Shown here piece after piece: positions 1-10,824 of a DNA stretch of 64,000 nt. The notes under the pieces are model-generated. The model was not told where the DNA came from. It was given only the letters and a program-made list of their open reading frames with translations, and ran no database searches. Where the stretch lies: contig MCFL01000015.1 in the NCBI GenBank assembly GCA_002102555.1, forward strand, positions 468,521 to 532,520, given 5' to 3'. Source of the stretch: Catenaria anguillulae PL171 (lineage: Eukaryota; Blastocladiomycota; Blastocladiomycetes; Blastocladiales; Catenariaceae). Made by a program: the position numbers and the translations under genes. Positions within the stretch are counted from its first letter, which is position 1, and every line of letters begins with the position of its first letter.

Positions 1-222
1 GTAAACCCTGAGAAGTTCGTGGAAGGCGAGTTTTTCCTAGCACCCAGTACGAGCGATGCTGATAGCCTGGTATCCGCTTCCGCCAATGTTGCACAAACGA
101 AACTACGACGGCAAAGCCAAACCTTGAGCCATTTCCCTCCAAGATCCAGAGGAAATCACCGACAAGTAAAAGTCGAAAACATGAGCAACCGCGACGGTTG
201 CAAGGGTCGGGTACAATGTTGA
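1..222 (+). CDS. Possible 3' end of a gene entering from the left edge
   Basis: Frame 1 is open from the first base to a stop at 222, so this could be the last 73 codons of a gene that starts outside the window. The peptide is Ser/Arg-rich and matches no family I recognise. The opposite strand is also open over 103-285. Only the open frame supports this call, and it may be chance. Confidence 0.2.
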   Translation, partial: VNPEKFVEGEFFLAPSTSDADSLVSASANVAQTKLRRQSQTLSHFPPRSRGNHRQVKVENMSNRDGCKGRVQC

Positions 223-333
223 CTTTTTTGTCAGCCGCCATGCATACAATGCTGACAGGCATGTCGTGACGTTGATCAATAGCACCGCCGATAGAAATAC
301 GCTTGAACTCGACCAAAGAAAGACCTGCTATGT

Positions 334-819
334 ATGTACAAAGTTCAGAGGATCAGACTCAAGGTGACACTGCAACGATTTTGCTTCATTCCATGTCCGT
401 ACATGGCGAATAGACATTGGGATCATGATTGGTTGCGGAGCCTGGTTTCAAATTCCGAAGCAGTATTGCAGAAAGTTGATGGTAGTATATCGTACAATTC
501 GCTCATGGTCATTAGGCAGTCATTCACTCAAAGTTCAGAATACATAGAGTTTCTCACCATCGACATATTCTTCAGTGTTCGCATTGGCGATTCGACGCGT
601 GCCTGCCGTCTCAGCCTAAACGACAAGCCGAGGCCATTTCCGGAACGCAAGCCAGTTTCATATGCAAGTATTAATATAGTTCGATGGGATGAATTGGATG
701 ATCCACCTGGCCCCGTTGAAGGACAGGTGTGTGAGTTTGGGGTTAGCGCACATGCTGCATTTTCTTTGGACTGCTCGAATCTTTCAAATTGTATCTTTTT
801 CTCCGCACTTTCGCAATGA
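334..819 (+). CDS. Unrecognised 161-codon open frame
   Basis: An ATG-started open frame of 161 codons ends just before the cysteine-rich gene at 841. Composition is plausible for a protein, with a run of acidic and proline residues near residue 125, but there is no recognisable domain, signal peptide or membrane segment. It may be chance, or an old exon of the neighbouring gene that no longer joins it in frame. No family was recognised. Confidence 0.2.
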   Translation: MYKVQRIRLKVTLQRFCFIPCPYMANRHWDHDWLRSLVSNSEAVLQKVDGSISYNSLMVIRQSFTQSSEYIEFLTIDIFFSVRIGDSTRACRLSLNDKPRPFPERKPVSYASINIVRWDELDDPPGPVEGQVCEFGVSAHAAFSLDCSNLSNCIFFSALSQ

Positions 820-840
820 AAACTCCATCACCGTCAAACC

Positions 841-1954
841 ATGTCGTGCCAGACCGACTCTGATTGTGGTGGTATGTGACTTGGCCTCTCCATTTCATTT
901 TCATGTCTCAACTAAACTCTTGCTGAACCCACACCAACATGACATAGCCTTCCAAGGCTGCATGAAAGACACGGGCATTTGTGTCCCGCAACCCTGCTCG
1001 GCAGCGTTTCTGGGCAACACGTGCCAAGAGAAAGACAAATCAAAATACTGCTCGCAGTCGCAGGGCATCTGCGTCCCGCGAATCGCAGCCGACCAACCTT
1101 GTCAAGGGAATCCGCTTGCAGTGGAGAATGTTTGCCAAGATGGATTCTCGTGCTCGGCTTCCGGCATGGGTCTAGGCAAATGTGTTGCAAGCGGAGGAGT
1201 GAATGGCGGTAATAACAATGGTGGCGGTGGTGGAGGTGGCAACGGTGGGGGTGGTGGCGGTGGTGGAGGACTCTTCCAACCAAATCGCAGTTTCGACAAC
1301 ATCAACTCGGCCCTTGGAGTCCCAACGAACCGCGTTGGCGATGTTGGATCAACCTCCGGTGGTACTGTCTCACAGGTTGGTCCATCAAGCTCATCGGGCG
1401 GGGTATCTACTGCCGTCCTATTTGGATCCATCCTTGGCGCGCTTGCCGTCGGAGTGTTGCTGGCTGTGATGCTGCGCCGACGTCGTCGTTTCCATGCTCC
1501 TCGGCCTCCAATCCCAGGAAACGTCCCGCCTCCGGCTGCAGCTCTATCCAACTCTGCAGCTCCCCCGCCGCCACCGTATCTATCCTCGGTTCCTCTTCCG
1601 ATGCCAGATAAGCCTTCGAGTGTTGAATACGTGACGCTGGCGCCATTGCCATCCACTCCTTCCGGTTCATCTGAGCCGCAATTTCCGACGGCAAATCCTC
1701 AACCACCAACCGCCTCACCTCATGTGCCATCCGCACCGCAAGGTCACGACTCGCCGTGGGACAGCTCAAGCTCGTTAGCATCATCATTGCCGCAGCCCGC
1801 AAGCAGAGTGGAAGTTCGTCTTGGCCCTGGCGACGCTGAACTCGCATTGCCGACGACACCCGCGAGACCCTGTGTGGATGCAGATGACGACTTGCTGCTC
1901 CCGACAGGAACCGTGGCAAGTGGGAACCTTGTCCAACCGGACCAGCGCACGTAG
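841..1954 (+). CDS. Cysteine-rich single-pass membrane protein, family member 1 (no signal peptide found)
   Basis: Exons 841-871 and 948-1954 (intron 872-947, GTATGT...ATAG) give 345 aa. The N-terminus has about 13 cysteines, including the family start C-x5-DCG and repeated GxCVPxxC. A run of glycines follows (residues about 95-125). Next comes a membrane segment (STAVLFGSILGALAVGVLL) ended by a run of arginines. The cytoplasmic tail is rich in Pro and Ser. It carries SVEYVTLAPL, and near the C-terminus GPGDAELALP. Both motifs recur in paralogues in this window. An in-frame stop at 817 and the lack of an acceptor between about 746 and 841 leave the first ATG at 841 with no signal peptide, unlike the copies at 49292 and 53559. 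Either the leader exon is lost, or the start is mis-sequenced. A role as a surface receptor or adhesin is inference. Confidence 0.65.
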
Positions 1955-2199
1955 TAATGGCGTGATGGCCATTCCATTCTGTCCGCCCTCAATACTTGTA
2001 CACATACATTGTTTTGCTTCAATACATTTTGCCTCCCGACTGTCCGAAATGAGGACCCATGCTCAAGCTTTCACGCACTCAATTCCCTTGGAAGGCTCTT
2101 GGCATCCAGCAAGCCAGGTGGATGGACTTCGGCGGCTCAGGCCAACGTGTCCGAAAATGGACTGAAGCGTGTCCGTTTTGAGACACATTCGCATCTAAG

Positions 2200-3073
2200 C
2201 ATTCCTCAAATGCGTCACCAACAGATTCGTCCATTTCCGCTGCAACTCCAACCCGGTTATTGGCGATCGAACCTGCCTCGGCCGTGACATATCGAAATCG
2301 ACGGACTGTGACTCACTCCGCAATCTCTACATTCCTCGCCGCTCAGCAGGCCTCAGCTGCCGCGATTTTCCGCTTTCCGCCGAGAATCCGTGTGCCGATG
2401 GACTCAAGTGCATTGTCTCTGGCGGTTCCCAGTCGTTTTCAAGCAGCTCTGGTCTGAATGGAACTTGCCTTGATCCGAAATCTGCCGGTTCAAATTCGTG
2501 GTCGTCCAGCTCCGGCGACCAGCTTTGTCCTCCGTCAAGTGGGCTCATTTCCCTGATTCTTCTACTTGGGGCGGCCGTGTGTGTGCTCACGGCCATGCTG
2601 ATTAGGAGGCAGCGGGCGTTGGCCAAGGCTAACAACAAGCACAAGGAAGAAACGCGAGCGTATGCAAGAGAGGATGGTCGCAAGCGATGCATTGTCAAGC
2701 TTGTGCGGAACCACACTTGCATACCGCTCGGAGTGCCGAGCAAGTCATACGCATTGAAAAAGAGGCCGCAATTGGCCAGGTCGCCAGCTCCCCAGCACCA
2801 CCATCCGCATCTTCAGCGTCTCGCTTCGGTTCGTCAAGCATGCTTGTGTCCCCGACTCAAGAAGGTCTTCAGCGCGCACATTCAAGTCACTCTTCATTTG
2901 TTGTCGAGGTTCCACTGGCGCCAGGCGACTCAGAGCTCGCTCTGCCAACCACTCACCCAGTCCCAAAACGAGCGAGTGTCGGGAATGATCTCATTATCCC
3001 TACAACGGCAACCGCATTGGGATTTGTACCCAGCCCTGATGACCCGGTCAGACCGTCCCACGACATACAATAA
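2200..3073 (+). CDS. Cysteine-rich single-pass membrane protein, family member 2 (5' end unresolved)
   Basis: A tandem neighbour of the gene at 841 on the same strand. The frame opens after a probable acceptor at 2199 and encodes a cysteine-rich ectodomain of about 100 residues. It continues into a membrane segment (LISLILLLGAAVCVLTAML) followed by RRQ and a basic stretch. An intron at 2660-2733 (74 nt, GTATGC...GAG) restores the frame that encodes the tail. The tail has AEQVIRIEKE where the paralogues have the VEYVTV motif, and ends with APGDSELALP, nearly the same as the gene at 841. The first exon, with any signal peptide, should lie in 1955-2190 but could not be fixed. The acceptor GAG at 2733 is less usual than the others here, so a simple frameshift is the alternative. 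Confidence 0.55.
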
Positions 3074-3117
3074 TTACATACACGCTGTCACATGCTATTC
3101 CTCCAGACACACGCACT

Positions 3118-5971
3118 TCACCCACTTGCGGGTTCCTCGGCCTGCCCTCCCTCGGACACAAAGTCGACCCGGTCCGCAGGCGTGTGGATCCCATTTCCTG
3201 ATCTGATTGCCCAGGTAAAGTAATCCACGCCATAGATCCAAACCCCTCGGTTCGGTTGCCCTTGTTGGACGTGCTCCATCTCTTGAACAACGAGATTGAA
3301 CACGAATGGGTAGTGGTCATGCAAGTACTCGGCGTTGGGCTCGGTCACGAGCACAATTGGAACGCGTGGGCCGTCGCGGGTGACCCAGGTCGACAGGTCG
3401 GCGAGCGGAAGGTGCTACGCATGAAACAATCGCAGGAAAACGTCAGTGAGCAGTCTTGGCTGTGATCAAACGAGTCAAGGCAAAGAGACCACCACGTACT
3501 GTCGCCCGAAGGGCACGAGCCAACCGCTTTTGCATACTGGCACTCAGTTTCGAGTCCTGTTGCAACGATACAAAACACAGCCCTTTACCCTCGAGCAACG
3601 GTCCGCGTTGAAGTCGGTCTTGTGCTTGGGCGACCGTCAATCCGCCCATTTCCTCTTGAAACTCGGCGTCCTGCAACAGGTAATTGGCCTCATCTGTCAA
3701 CGCGACCACGTGAGCCAGAGCGAAACAAAGAAGAATAGCTGGAAGGACGGAGGATACGTACCAACAGGATATCCAGCCCGAGCGCTATCATACAACCACG
3801 CCGAGTTCACTATGTATGCTGCCGATGTGATTCCAAGCAGGAACCGCTCGGAAAAGTTGGCCTTGTCGACAACAAGATGTGTGGCGCCAACAATCGGCGC
3901 ACGCGCATTGCCAATCGGAATGCCGCAAGCGTCTAGGGCGCGGCAGAGAGCGTCGGAAAGATCGATGCGCGAGACCATGACGTGCGGATTTTGGATGTCG
4001 GAGCGCTTGGGCCCAGGCGGGCGAGTGGGTGGGCGTTGCGGCGGCGTTGAGCGAGCGGAGCGCCGGCTGGTGGGTACGGGTGCACGTGGAACCTTTGTCG
4101 ATGGTGCAGTTGAATGGGATGCCGGAGCAACAGAAGGAAAAGATGGCGGCGAGTTGTCAATCGGAATGACTTCAGTTGCCGATGGATCTGTGACACCATG
4201 GGTCGTCTCGGTCGACTGCTTTCGAAATTTACGAGGAACAGGAGACGATGCGTCGCGAGATCGTTTGCTCCTTCTTGAGCTTGCGCCGACGGGCTAAATG
4301 CGCACAGAATTTCCAAGTCAACCGAGTCGCAGACAAAGTGCGGAATAGTGAATACGAAAGCATACCTCCATTACGGACAAGTCTCCAACCGCCGACCCGG
4401 GTTGACCCTGCGTCTCCTGGATTTGATCCTCCTCTGGCGCCTCAAACTCGCCATCATCCATCTCCCACGTCTTCTCTACCTGCCTACGCTCCTCCTTGGA
4501 CATGGTCCGCAGAACGGAATACTGTCGATGTACCTGCTCCAGCCCGCGCTCCTTTGCCCTGCGTTCGGCCAAATCGCCCGCATCCGCATCCTTGCCCGCC
4601 GCCTCGGCAAGCGATTCGAGCTCGCGCTGCCGCTTTGCCTGCAATCGCTCCACGGTCCCGCGCGCCTCGGCAACGATCCGATCAATGACCCACTGTGGCG
4701 TGCGGGAGGCGCCAACGACGGGATCCGAAACGCACGGTGCGTGGTCGACAAAGAAGGAATACGTGGGCAAAAGCGTGTCGCGGAGCTGGCCGTACATGGC
4801 CGAGTCTTCGAGCCATGTGTAGTTGACGGTGTGCACCTTCGTCCAGCCGTCACTGGTTGCAACCGTGTATTTCCTGCCCGCTGGCCTGTTAAAATGTCGG
4901 GTAGTCAGTTGAATTTGAGCGAACAGTGGAAAATACAATATTTATGTGCGTACCTTGCAGCAATCAAATGTGTCGTCTTTTTGTCCATATCGCTGTGGTA
5001 CTGCGCGCCGAGTACATTCATGAGCTCCTTGCAATACTCGCGGTCGCGTCCATTGAATTCGGTCAAACACAAGCGCACGTTGGGAATGGCGCCAGATTTC
5101 CGCGGCGGAAAGGGAAAGTGGAGCAGCGAGTCAAGCGGGTCGCTCCACTCTTGTAGCCGAATGACGTCAAACAGCCAGAGCAGGCTGGCAACGGGAAGCT
5201 CCAGTTGCACGGCCTGAAGGAATGTTTGCGATCGGGCATGTCGAAACACAAACATGTCGATCGTTTCGGCCGAGTTGGCGGGGAGGTCATCGGGCCATTC
5301 ATAAGTGACGACGCCGCCGTTGGCGACAATGATCTCGGTGAGGCGATTCGCCTGTGTGACAGGCACATCGGAATGGAAATAGATGGTGCGGTTGCTGAAC
5401 ACGGGCTTGGTTGGCGGCGTGAGGTCCTTGATTGAATACCAAGTGCCTTGGCGGCTGGAATCGAACGAGTTTGCGGATACGAGCGGTGGGGGTACTGTCG
5501 CTGGTACCAGTGGGAGCGGAATGGTGTACATGCGTGGTGACAAGTGTCTTCGTCGGTTGATGCAGTCCATGATCCATTGCCAATACACGACATGAAGTTT
5601 GTGGGACTGGGACTGGGCAGCTACGATGCGTTGAGAGTTCTGGTGGAATGAGTCATCATTGATGTTTGGTTGTTAGCCGACGTGCGAGACAACCGACGCA
5701 ATCGACGAACACATGCCTCATCCAGAGTGCCCGAAAGTGGGACGACATGGGTGATTGTCGCCACGTCGTCCAGAGAAAGACGGTAGGCGCCGCCAAAATC
5801 AAGGATGCCAGCCAAAAGATCTTCGAGAAGTGTTGGATATGGGCGGTCGCCCGTGATGTTGTCGAGGACCGCAATCACACAGCCCTCGAAGGCAGTAAAC
5901 TGGGACGTGAGATGAGTGGGAAGTGGACCTCGCAAGTTGGCGGGCAGCGCATCGACGTCCATTTGGCTCAT
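3118..5971 (-). CDS. Multi-BRCT protein of the Rtt107/Brc1/PTIP type
   Basis: Six exons: 5971-5698, 5620-4954, 4885-4366, 4293-3762, 3693-3500 and 3414-3118. Phases agree throughout and the joined length is 827 aa. BRCT hallmarks recur: ITHVV followed by VVYWQWIMDC; IPNVRLCLTEFNG with THLIA, RKYTVA and a WLEDS end; then a C-terminal pair with ATHLVVDK, FLLGI and VNSAWLYDS. A Ser/Pro/Arg linker with KRSR and RKFRK, a likely nuclear signal, separates the N-terminal BRCT block from the C-terminal pair. That arrangement is known from Rtt107/Brc1 and PTIP, scaffolds that bind phosphorylated histone H2A at damaged replication forks. The first intron (5621-5697) has an unusual GTCGGT donor. The exact orthologue (Rtt107 rather than TopBP1/Rad4) is inferred from layout. 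Confidence 0.7.
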
Positions 5972-6316
5972 GACGAGAGATTTGGGTTGGAGGTGTTGAT
6001 ATCGGCGGCGGAGGACGGATTGCCGAGAGTTTCTTTGCATTGCTTTCCATTGGCGCTGTCTTTACGATTCGCCCTGTCTTTACGATTCGCCCTGAATTTT
6101 GATCAGGTCAGGGAATCATTCCCGGCCCTATCCGGAACATTCCGAGATCCTTCCACGAGTTCCATGACACCCTCCAAGACAGTTGTCGCTGGCTGGGCTG
6201 GCATTACGACGCATGATGTCCAACAACTACGACAATCAGTGCCACAAACGCATGCAACAAACTCGTTGAAATCTCTCCAAGGATCGAGTCTACAATCCCG
6301 CTCGCTTATCGCCACC
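5972..6316. other. Intergenic region between divergent genes, with a short tandem repeat
   Basis: This stretch separates the minus-strand BRCT gene from the plus-strand NME5 gene and must hold both promoters. It contains the 18-nt direct repeat listed separately. No gene is seen. Confidence 0.5.
6056..6091. repeat. Two copies of an 18-nt direct repeat
   Basis: CTGTCTTTACGATTCGCC occurs twice in direct succession upstream of the NME5-type gene. It could be replication slippage or a doubled regulatory site. Confidence 0.8.
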
Positions 6317-7337
6317 ATGGAGCGCACTTTGGCTATCATCAAACCTGACGCCGTCCAACACGTCGACGACATTGTCTATGCGATCGAGGCGGACGGATTC
6401 ACTATTATTGATGCGAGTGTTTGATTTCCAGAGCAGCAAATGCCTGCCGAAATGGATTGCTGACGACGGGAGATTGCTGAACGTCAACAGAAACAACACA
6501 TCCACCTCACCATCGACCAAGCGCGCGATTTCTATGCCGAGCACAATGGCAAGCCCTTCTTTGAGCCTTTGACCAAGTTTATGAGCAGGTACGCAACACA
6601 GCTTCTGCTCACCAGCAGCCGCGTTTGTCGCATATGCCTTACTGCATTATCGCGACAGCGGTCCCATCTACGTCATGATTCTTTCTCGTGAGAACGCGAT
6701 CGCTCGCTGGCGTCGTCTCTTGGGCCCAACAGATTCCGTCCAAGCGCGTGAAGCAGCACCGCACTCGTATGCGTTCCATTGTCTGCTGTACCACCCCATA
6801 TACTCTCCACTGATCCACAACACTCGATGCTTGCACAGCATTCGCGCCCGCTTTGGGACCGACAACCAGCGCAATGCGTGCCATGGCAGTGATTCGCGCA
6901 CTTCGGCCGACCGCGAGATACGGTTCTTCTTTCCCAACGGTAAGTGTAATCCACGTGAGATTTATCTGCATCCACGGCTCGTCAAGTTGTGAACGCAATT
7001 TCGCACCATGACCTTGATTCATCATATATGCATTCCACGTGAGTTGTTGCCACGGCTGATTGTGTATTTCATCGCAAATCTTAGCCACCGTCGAGCCACT
7101 GCCCAACAGCGCTCAAATCGCCACATTCCTCGAAAGCGCCGTGTATCCTGTGCTCACCAAGGGGCTCGTTGCACTGTGCACTGAAAAGCCGTCGAATCCG
7201 ACTGTATGTTAGGTCGTTGTGCGCTCTTTCAGCACCCAAGGATGCTCACTACACTACTTCACTGGCAGGAATGGCTTGGACGCTGGCTGCTTCACAACAA
7301 CCCAAACAAGCCGCGGACGGTCGAGCCTTCCCAATGA
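6317..7337 (+). CDS. NME5: NME5/RSP23-type nucleoside diphosphate kinase with Dpy-30 motif (flagellar radial spoke)
   Basis: Six exons: 6317-6418, 6491-6588, 6659-6766, 6839-6939, 7085-7203 and 7269-7337. They give 198 aa, close to human NME5 (about 212). The start [12 protein letters not shown] and the blocks [25 protein letters not shown] and LLGPTDS follow NME5 closely. NACHGSDS keeps the phosphate-accepting histidine of the NDP kinase fold. After the kinase comes TVEPLP and then a Dpy-30-like helix pair ending [10 protein letters not shown], the signature of NME5 and of Chlamydomonas radial spoke protein RSP23. The ATG sits in GCCACCATGG. In other organisms this protein belongs to the radial spoke of motile axonemes, so the gene implies a flagellated life stage. 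Whether it still has kinase activity cannot be seen. Confidence 0.9.
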
Positions 7338-7669
7338 TTCTTCATGTCTGACTTTCACACTTGCCCTTCTGGTTTCCTTGGTTTGACGTCAGTTATTTAT
7401 TCTCATTTCGCGCTTCAAATCATTCGTTTGGATTGGTAATGCACTTGTTTCTGTGCATCTCGACTCGACGCGCTGACCAGTCCAGTCCATTATGTCACCA
7501 GCAGACACGAGCTCCGTTCGGCCGGTTATTTCGTGAGGCGACATAAAGCCTGGATTCCAAGTCAATGTGACCGAAATAATGTGAGACATTCAATGTTATT
7601 CGAACTGTATGTCAGGTTCGCCCGACTCTTGCTTCATCGTCCACGCCGGCTTCACGCCAGCGCCCTCCA
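7338..7669. other. Intergenic, nothing recognised
   Basis: Lies between the NME5 stop and the first recognisable homology of the DUF6604 relic. No gene, repeat or RNA is evident. Confidence 0.4.
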
Positions 7670-9320
7670 TCAAGTCATGTATCTGGCCGCCGACGAGCTC
7701 GTTGACACATTTCGAATTGCGTTGCGCGTGCAAAAGAGCAATAGCAACAAGAGCAGAATGGTGCAGTTGATCGAGGAGCAAGTCAAAGCAAAGTTGCACG
7801 ACCAGCCCGGCTCCAAGTACTTGATGATGGACAAGATGGCAACTTGGTACAACTCCCTCGTCTCGCTTTAAACGGCGAATGAGAATTGACCCAACGTCAT
7901 GTACGCACTCCAACCGCGTTGGTCCACCTCCCGAGTCCCAACTGAGCTTGGTCGGACCCAAACAGGCCCGATGCAATTCCCAGTCCCGTTCTCTTTGGGC
8001 TGAAGGCTCTCGACTCCCATTCACCCCGAGACGGCATCCCGCTCCCAACCCTCGACATTGTCGACGCTTTGTCTCTCTCCACTCGCCCGACTACCCGTCC
8101 CGGCAAGGGATTCAAAAAGCAGCGGCTACATCGAATCACACCCGAAAAAGGACAGCGTTCTGCACGATCCGGTGGAACTCGATATGATTGTCAACTCGAT
8201 TTCCATCACGCTGTCGTTTGTAGCAAGCGACATCGAAGTGGGCTCACAACCCGACATTCGGCACTTGCTTGACTCGACGCTTGCCGTGTTCAACCTGCAC
8301 ATGTGGCGTATGGGCGTTGCGCTTGCACGCGCGCACTTGCCCGTAAGCGAGTTGGCCGTCGGCGTCGCTGACAAGTGGAAGTGTATCTTCTTTGCCGCCT
8401 ACCTTCGCCATGCCGTGAATGTAAGCGGTGTTGGAAAAGAAGGCGCGGATGCGGGTGTGTGTGGCAAAATTGGATAGTGGCCATTGATGGATCAGTTCGT
8501 GGACCTGATCGGGTGCAGGCGTGCCCAACGACTTGCAAGCAACTATGAACTGCATTTCGATGGTGGGCGGGATGAATGGCGTGAATCTGAGGCACTGCGC
8601 GGAGTTGCTCAAGTCGCGCCCCCCTTTGCTCCGGTCGGAATCGCAAGTTTGTGGAGCGCGCCACCATAACCATGGAAAATCGCTCGTCTTGGACTCGTCG
8701 ACCGTGTTGCCCATTTGCAATCCGCTGTTGTGGCGGCTCATGGACGAACAAGCGTTCCCCGCTAGGGTCCTACCTGCTTTCGAACATGCGGTGCTCGAGG
8801 GCACTAACAACAAGGCGTATTCGACGGGGATGCCCGTGTCTGGTGACAAGCCTGCATCGCGAAAATTGCGCCAGTCGTTGACCACATTGGATCTCTGTCT
8901 TTCTTTTCGGTCCCAGTACACGACCAGTGAGCCCATGATCGAGTTCCCTCTCATGTTACTCCACCTCCAAGCGCAGCGCCTTCTCGTGTAAGTACCTCCG
9001 CGCGCGCCTCGTTCCCACCATCAAGTCGCACTTGAAAAAGAACCACATCTACACCGAAGACCACCAGCTCAAGGACGTGGCCTGGCACATTCTCAAGACG
9101 GTGTGCAATGATGCGCGGGTGCTCCGGTTCACGGGCATCAATGATCCAAAATGGGAGCTTGATACGGCGTGGCGGATGTTTGCCGAGGCTAAAACGATGG
9201 TCAAGCGGTTGGTTGCGGAGCATGCAAAGGGAATAACCGGTGCGGCATTCCTGGTTGTACTTGCTGAGGCGGGCCGGGGTTTTGTGATTTGGAAGATATG
9301 AGAGAGGGGCGTGTGAATCT
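7670..9320 (+). pseudogene. 5'-truncated, decayed copy of the DUF6604 gene at 10825-13791
   Basis: Pieces in several frames match the second half of the protein encoded on the other strand at 10825-13791, in order. 7680-7870 matches the block ending GSKYLKMDKMAAWYN. 8160-8480 matches DSTLAVFNVH, ARAHL and ELAVGVADKW. 8530-8990 matches CISMVGGMNGVNL, EHAVLEG and LLLHLQAQR. 9030-9300 matches ELKDVAWHILKTVCND and RLVAEHAKG. Homology runs past the end of the last frame, where the bases still track the intact gene. Several stops and shifts break the frame, and the first 400-odd codons are missing. It lies inverted relative to the intact gene, with the CFAP144 gene between them. A duplicated host gene in decay. 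Confidence 0.85.
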
Positions 9321-9591
9321 CTTGTGAATTGTCAAGCGGGTTAGTTGTGTTGTGTGTTGCTGCTGTATCTCTTTCATTCATCACCGACTTTTTGTGAGCA
9401 GAGGCGTCGTGGAGGTTCATTGGTTTATGTGTACATGTATAATGAGGTTGGGTCTTGTGTCCTTGACTTTTGGCTCTTTTTGTGTTGTCACATAGTTTTG
9501 TCACATTCCTATCTATCGACTTTGCGACTGTGATCCACTTATGTATGTACCGATATCATCATACCAACGTTCGGCACTGGCGATACAATCT

Positions 9592-10209
9592 TCACTTGGC
9601 GCGATAAAACTTGGTGATTTCGGAACTCCGACGAGGATGATGGAAGAGCGGATTCGTGAGATTTTCGGGGACCTAGTCGCGACGGTCGGTCAGCCTTGCC
9701 AGCAAAGACGACAGGAGCACAGATGAAAAGTGATGGAAACGCACGAGCTGGGACGTATGCCAAAAGTATTCTTGCGATGTCGTTTGTGGAGCCACATACT
9801 TTTCCCTGGGATTCTTTTCTTGCTTGGCGGCAAACTTGAGGTATTCGGCTGCACAAGGTCAACATGGGTGTCAAGGTACTGCCTCACACCCCGAGTGAAT
9901 TAAGTTGGTTGCCATAAAAGCGGACGTACGATCCATTTCTTCGTGCTTTGGCTGCGAGGTGGTCGTATTTGGTTTTGCCGTCAAGACCAAATCTGTCAAG
10001 GAATTGTGCGTGAGTGAGCCCTGGATCAGACCAGTCCAAGATGACGAGCGGACATATGTACTCTTCTTGATGTTTGGCGACAGCATGTAGTTTTCGTGCA
10101 ACTTGTGCCGGCGCATTTGCTTGCGAATGGTTTCCTCGAGAATGGCATTCTTTTGAATCGTGTTGAGCTTCTCCGTCGACGCGCCGCCGGCCTTGTCTGC
10201 GTCAGCCAT
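9592..10209 (-). CDS. CFAP144: CFAP144/FAM183 family axonemal protein
   Basis: Exons 10209-9930, 9848-9745 and 9672-9592 give 154 aa with consistent phases. The N-terminal block AILEETIRKQMRRHKLHENY matches the CFAP144 (FAM183) signature of a charged helix followed by KLHxxY. The middle KNPREKYVAPQTTSQEYFW matches the family's KKYxxxQTxxQExGW. The last exon FHHPRRSSEITKFYRA matches the family C-terminus (HPRxSSEIT). CFAP144 is a small microtubule-associated protein of motile cilia. Together with NME5 3 kb away it shows that the organism makes motile flagella. The two genes are not an operon. The 81-nt first intron holds two possible acceptors, and the one used here keeps the family match. Confidence 0.85.
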
Positions 10210-10824
10210 GTTAGGTAGTTGTTGGAGAATGAGAGTGTAAGGTGGCTTTGACTGAAATGCTTGATGTATAGCATTGATTTCATCGATACTCTAGCCCTAC
10301 TATTTCTTGCACGACTCGGAAAGTTCAATGAAGGTGCCCTGTTTCTCTGTGAGAAGGGTGCGAACAACATGTATTTATGTAAGGACCAAAATGATAATCG
10401 GTCGACACAACAAGCTAGTATTTCTTACCCTGAGCGATTGACCGCTGCACAACATGTTAGAATCAAAACCATGGCAAAAACGACGACAATTCCAACGCCC
10501 ACACGACCGTCAACTGTCCCAGCAAATACATGAGCCAGAACCACTCTTGCGTGGGCACATCTCGCCAACGTTGTACCTATCTTCAAATGGTACCTGATGA
10601 ATGCGTCAATGAGAACCCTTGGTGCCGCCGCAACAGCCACCCGCGAGAAATCTGCGATGGACAGGGTGGCGCTGAAGGTACACCTAGGATTCATGGAGAA
10701 TTGTCCTATGTTCATGGATTCAGCGCAGCCGAATGGAATGGCAAAGACATGCATTTGTGAAAACATGTTACTGCGGTGCTTCGAAACGTCAAGGATCATA
10801 TAAATAGAATGATGGCGGCAATGC
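10210..10824. other. Unresolved stretch between CFAP144 and the DUF6604 gene
   Basis: Open frames exist on both strands, but none matches a known family. On the minus strand, one frame at about 10590-10450 encodes a short Trp/Leu-rich hydrophobic stretch (WFWLMYLLGQLTVVWAL) that could be a membrane helix of a small protein. No start and splice model holds together. Promoter sequence of CFAP144 must lie at its left end. Confidence 0.3.

Noticed and set aside
7338-9320. The broken region considered as a mobile element
   Set aside because: All recognisable pieces match the DUF6604 gene. There are no terminal repeats, transposase or reverse transcriptase motifs. No LTR element, LINE, CRISPR array or virus-derived gene was seen anywhere in the window.
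9930-10075. An alternative reading of CFAP144 exon 1 with a 41-nt intron (10035-10075)
   Set aside because: It would be far shorter than other introns here, and the unspliced frame keeps a family-like LTAKP segment and joins the next exon in phase.
10530-10760. A plus-strand frame with several cysteines, considered as a fifth cysteine-rich family member
   Set aside because: Its spacing does not fit the family, and it has no signal peptide, membrane helix or tail motif.
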